This document shows, in pieces, positions 5,596 through 6,755 of a stretch of 6,755 nt of DNA (its first letter is position 1; every line of letters starts with the position of its first letter). The notes beneath the pieces are model-generated. The model had not been told where the DNA came from. It saw nothing but the letters and a program-made list of their open reading frames with translations, and searched no databases. This DNA comes from an uncultured Burkholderiales bacterium (GTDB lineage: Bacteria > Pseudomonadota > Gammaproteobacteria > Burkholderiales > Burkholderiaceae_F): assembly GCA_903871435.1 (NCBI GenBank), contig CAIQGU010000308.1, forward strand, positions 1 through 6,755, given 5' to 3'. A program made the translations under genes and the position numbers.

Positions 5596-6755
5596 ATGCA
5601 ACTGCTTGCCCTGGGTCTCAACCACCAGACGGCTCCCCTCGCCATGCGGGAGCGCGTGACTTTCCTTCCCGAAGAGGTTGAGGGAGCGATCGCACGCCTG
5701 CGGGCACTGTTTGCGCGCTCCGACGTGGGCTCGCTGAGTGAAGCCGCCATCGTTTCAACGTGTAATCGTACCGAGCTGTATTGCGCGGTGGACCAACCGG
5801 CGCGTGCGGGGCTCGCACTGGCCGAATTCGTGTCGAGCGAGAAGGGCATAGTCTCGAGCGATCTGGCGCGGGTTTCTTACACCCTTCCCAAGGGCGACGC
5901 CGTGCGCCATGCGTTCCGCGTTGCCAGCGGACTCGATTCCATGGTGCTCGGCGAGCCGCAGATTCTGGGCCAGATGAAGCAGGCCGAGCGTTTGGCGCGT
6001 GAGGCAGGTGGCCTGGGTCTGCTGCTCAATCATCTTTTCCAGCGCACTTTTGCCGTGGCCAAGGAGGTGCGCACCTCCACGGAAATCGGTGCGCATTCGG
6101 TCTCCATGGCGGCGGCGGCCACCCGCATGGCCGAGCGGATCTTCGGCAATCTTGAGGATTGCCATCTGCTCTTCATTGGCGCCGGCGAGATGATCGAACT
6201 CGCCGCCACCCACTTTGCCGCGCGCCGGCCCAAGTCCATCACGGTCGCAAACCGCACGCTGGAGCGCGCCCACGCGCTGGCCACTCGCTTTCATGGCCGC
6301 TCCATGGCGCTCAATGAGCTGCCCGATTCCCTCGCGCGCTTTGACGTCATCGTTTCCTGTACGGCCAGTTCGCTGCCCATCATCGGCCTGGGCATGGTCG
6401 AGCGCGCGGTGCGCGCCCGGCGTCATCGACCCATGGTTGTGGTCGATCTTGCGGTTCCACGCGATGTAGAGCCGGAAATCTCCCGCCTGGACGACGTTTT
6501 TGTGTATACCGTCGACGACCTGGGCCATATGGTCCAGGTGGGACAGGAATCACGCCAGGCTGCGGTGGCGCAGGCCGAGGCCATCATCGAATCGCGGGTG
6601 CGCGATTTCGAAAGCTGGCTCGCCGGCCGGGCAACCGTGCCGCTGATCCGCGATATCCGGCAGCGCGCCGAGGACATGCGCATGCATGAGATCGAGCGTG
6701 CCCGGCGACTGCTGGCGCGCGGCGAGTCTGCTGAGGCGGTACTCGAGAAACTCTC
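5596..6755 (+). CDS. hemA: Glutamyl-tRNA reductase HemA (3' end outside window)
   Basis: NADPH-dependent reduction of Glu-tRNA(Glu) to glutamate-1-semialdehyde, the first committed step of tetrapyrrole and haem synthesis by the C5 route, in the cytosol. 386 codons are present of a typical 415-430. The catalytic domain opens [15 protein letters not shown] (residues 5-19) and holds the nucleophile Cys56 in STCNRTE (54-60). The conserved [15 protein letters not shown] follows at 112-126, then [10 protein letters not shown] (156-165). The NADPH-binding Rossmann domain shows FIGAGEM (193-199), VANRT (217-221), CTAS (255-258) and [12 protein letters not shown] (282-293). The helical dimerisation domain starts around 300 and is cut by the window edge. 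The frame has a stop at 5578-5580 just upstream, so ATG 5596 is the first ATG. The preceding CCACACCTG is not a Shine-Dalgarno, implying weak or SD-independent initiation. In many betaproteobacteria prfA follows hemA, but that lies outside. Confidence 0.98.
   Translation, partial: MQLLALGLNHQTAPLAMRERVTFLPEEVEGAIARLRALFARSDVGSLSEAAIVSTCNRTELYCAVDQPARAGLALAEFVSSEKGIVSSDLARVSYTLPKGDAVRHAFRVASGLDSMVLGEPQILGQMKQAERLAREAGGLGLLLNHLFQRTFAVAKEVRTSTEIGAHSVSMAAAATRMAERIFGNLEDCHLLFIGAGEMIELAATHFAARRPKSITVANRTLERAHALATRFHGRSMALNELPDSLARFDVIVSCTASSLPIIGLGMVERAVRARRHRPMVVVDLAVPRDVEPEISRLDDVFVYTVDDLGHMVQVGQESRQAAVAQAEAIIESRVRDFESWLAGRATVPLIRDIRQRAEDMRMHEIERARRLLARGESAEAVLEKL

Noticed and set aside
5755..6528. 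Minus-strand 257-codon frame antisense to hemA
   Set aside because: HemA motifs on the plus strand are unambiguous; this frame is a shadow.

Overview
The window is GC-rich chromosomal DNA from a proteobacterium, most likely a betaproteobacterium of the Burkholderiales, perhaps near the Bordetella/Achromobacter (Alcaligenaceae) branch. The clues are the codon use, a HemA with a TCNRTE active site, a cold-shock gene followed by a small MAKPNY... protein, and a Fur-controlled cupredoxin/FTR1 operon. That placement rests on recalled gene neighbourhoods and is inference. The first 51 bases are not biological. They are an Illumina TruSeq P5 adapter with an index, so the left edge is an untrimmed end of an assembled contig.

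Layout, left to right. (1) 52-711, minus: N-terminal 220 codons of an EamA/DMT-type membrane transporter (YedA-like), cut by the adapter. (2) 839-1012, minus: a 57-residue highly charged small protein. (3) 1112-1315, minus: a 67-residue CspA-family cold-shock protein, with a strong hairpin between it and the small gene. (4) 1316-1759: a divergent intergenic region of about 440 bp with no convincing gene. (5) 1760-3199, plus: a 479-residue predicted lipoprotein with an FnIII-like N-terminal domain and a seven-repeat, Asp-box-like beta-propeller. (6) 5325 down to 3202, minus: a tight three-gene cluster encoding a periplasmic cupredoxin-like protein, an FTR1-family iron permease and a predicted outer-membrane beta-barrel. 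A Fur-box-like palindrome overlaps its promoter. (7) 5596 to the right edge, plus: hemA, glutamyl-tRNA reductase, lacking only its C-terminus.

The three-gene cluster is the most coherent functional unit. An outer-membrane barrel, a periplasmic cupredoxin and an inner-membrane ferric permease could form an iron uptake route repressed by Fur. It lies divergently beside hemA, the first committed step of haem synthesis, but no shared control can be shown from the sequence. The lipoprotein and the barrel gene converge with only two bases between their stop codons.

I found no mobile element, CRISPR array, tRNA, rRNA or recognisable defence system. The most unusual points are the adapter read-through in the transporter, the barrel gene inside an FTR1 operon, the near-leaderless Fur-controlled promoter, and the propeller lipoprotein with a possible frameshift in its last blade.
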